Source of the DNA: Tridacna crocea
Lineage: Eukaryota > Mollusca > Bivalvia > Cardiida > Cardiidae
Length of the DNA: 64,000 nucleotides
Direction: 5' to 3'
NCBI GenBank assembly: GCA_943736015.1
Contig: OX031069.1
Location: 43,806,728 to 43,870,727 of the forward strand
In this document: positions 62,620 to 64,000 of the stretch, in pieces
Numbering within the stretch: position 1 is the first letter of the stretch
Layout: every line of letters starts with the position of its first letter
Program-made: the position numbers and the translations under genes
Notes under the pieces: model-generated
Told to the model about the DNA's origin: nothing
The model's input: only the letters and a program-made list of their open reading frames with translations
Databases searched by the model: none

Positions 62620-62685
62620 AACTGGTTGAAGGGCTCCTTGCATAACCTAACTAGTTAGGTTATGCAAGGAGCCCTTCAACCAGTT
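62620..62685. repeat. 66 bp perfect palindrome without spacer
   Basis: Two 33 bp arms starting AACTGGTTGAAGGGCTCC meet at CTAG with no mismatch. The right arm runs into the retrotransposon remnant that follows. Confidence 0.92.
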
Positions 62686-62899
62686 TGCTGGAAACAATGA
62701 AGATGAGCCTGTACAGGACAATTTTGGAGTTGCACATTCAAACTTTGGACATTTTCCACTATATACTAGTCTCTGTAATTCTGTTTTGATTTTGTTGTCT
62801 GATGAAACCCATACAGGTCTTGGGTTTCCAAAATTTTGACTTTGGTACACTTGTGAAATTTGGCCACTCTCCCTCATTTTAATTTCCAGACACCAAAGT

Positions 62900-63240
62900 T
62901 TGATGTTGATTCGGAAGGTGAATTTTAGACATTCTTTAATTTCTCTTCTCCTGTTATTCCATAGGCTGTGATTTTCTGTTGGTCTTTTTATAGCCTTTTT
63001 GGAGACATCTTGCTTACATAACCTGACCTTTACAGCTATGACACATGGCATTCTTGTAAAAACAATTCTGACTGTCACAACTAGCTTTACCACCCCTAAA
63101 CCACTGTGTGAACACTGTATCATGGGCCCTTTTGTTCTGTTGCTTCAGTCTCTACCAATTTCATACTTACAGCCACATCAACTGCCTGTTTCAAAGTCAT
63201 CTTCTAACAATAACGTTCTCTGAATAATTTTCAATGTTCT
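62900..63240 (-). pseudogene. Ty3/gypsy retrotransposon gag remnant
   Basis: On the reverse strand one frame gives LKQAVDVAVSMKLVETEA, like the end of gypsy gag. A second frame gives a CCHC-like zinc knuckle (Cys, Cys-His and Cys residues around CFYKNAMCHSCKG) broken by a stop. The pieces are in different frames, so the copy is dead. Reverse transcriptase, integrase and LTRs were not seen. An overlapping 158-codon frame at 62,647-63,123 is a shadow of the same remnant. Confidence 0.55.
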
Positions 63241-64000
63241 GTAACACGCTGACAAAAAACCCCACTCAACATATCTAAAATTGTCCCAAACTCACATGAT
63301 TCACTCAGCAACATTGATTCTACCAACTTCTGGTTTACAGTTTCATTTTCACTTCGCTTCTTACAAGGAAAGGTAAATCGTCCTGCCATGATGAGAGTTT
63401 CGGTTTGCAGGTTATTTTAGAGATTAATGGGTCGGATTAGCTTGGCTGACCCCAACGACAATTATGCAATTGTCGGAATGCCCCTTTTCGCATGGTGCAG
63501 GTCATAGGCCTTTTTCAGTGCTCCAAAAATCTTGTTGCCTTCTGGCCCTTTATCTGCATTAGCAGCTAATAGCAAACAAGCAGTCAGATCTTGGATTTAA
63601 AAAATCCGAAGTAGTACAGGGGGCTCCTAGAAATCCGAAGTAGTACAAGGGGCTCCTTGGAGGTAAACAAAGATGATGGAATAGGACATTTCCGGCGGCC
63701 ACGTTTAATTTCGAACTAATTTGCATATATAGGATGGACAAATTTCAGGTGCCGTTACTAATGACCTGCTTTTTGCAGATATTTTGGTCGATCCACTTTT
63801 TTCTTACTAGAAAGTTGCGATAATTTTCATACATTAAAAAAATGGGCGAACTGTATACAGGTCTGACTTATATTATACTCGATCAGGGTTAGAACGTCAA
63901 CCATCGACAAAATTGAAAAATAAACAGTATCGAGCTATTATAGAGTGTCCCTTTCTCGCAGTATATATGTGAAACGAAGGCTAGCTGCCGACCCTTAATT
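63241..64000. other. Unassigned stretch with a short direct repeat
   Basis: AATCCGAAGTAGTACA with GGGGCTCCT occurs twice in tandem at 63,603-63,660. Nothing else recognised up to the window edge. Confidence 0.5.

Noticed and set aside
62647..63123. 158-codon reverse frame as a gene
   Set aside because: It is out of frame with the zinc-knuckle and gag-like pieces of the retrotransposon remnant, and begins inside a perfect palindrome.

Overview
The window is eukaryotic nuclear DNA. It is AT-rich, its genes are split by GT-AG introns of several hundred to a few thousand bases, and it is saturated with short non-autonomous transposons. The two protein genes and the style of the repeats suggest a marine invertebrate, most likely a bivalve mollusc. 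The species cannot be named from sequence alone.

Layout. Bases 1-11,000 are intergenic and made of repeats: palindromic foldback elements, miniature transposons and a 2.27 kb element with long terminal inverted repeats. A complete 20-exon gene on the + strand (11,008-39,983) encodes calpain-7, an ESCRT-linked cysteine protease. All exon phases join, giving 853 residues with two MIT domains, an intact Cys/His/Asn triad and two C-terminal C2-like domains. A complete 7-exon gene on the - strand (55,149 down to 43,193) converges on it. It encodes a 268-residue type I membrane protein of the mannose-6-phosphate receptor homology / ATG27 group. Bases 55,570-64,000 are again repeats: two elements with 9-bp target duplications, a 2.5 kb inverted repeat with microsatellites, a piece of Ty3/gypsy gag and one possible unassigned terminal exon.

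The main theme is transposon content. More than fifty copies of three related 200-260 bp hairpin elements (called A, B and C here) lie between or inside the genes. They start with CCCTTT-type ends, are flanked by TTAA and share the hairpin arm GAAAACATTGTG. Adjacent copies often share one TTAA. Four copies sit inside older copies at a TTAA, one of them exactly at the hairpin centre. This fits a piggyBac-type (or other TTAA-specific) transposase, but no transposase gene is seen here. Other families are a roughly 450 bp repeat (D, seven copies), a 340 bp repeat (G, three copies), tRNA-derived SINEs, Mutator-like elements and large foldbacks. Many insertions lie within 10-45 bp of splice sites, and one begins 35 bp after the calpain-7 stop codon.

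The two genes are both plausibly endolysosomal: calpain-7 binds ESCRT-III through its MIT domains, and MRH receptors sort cargo to lysosomes. They are not co-regulated in any way the sequence shows.
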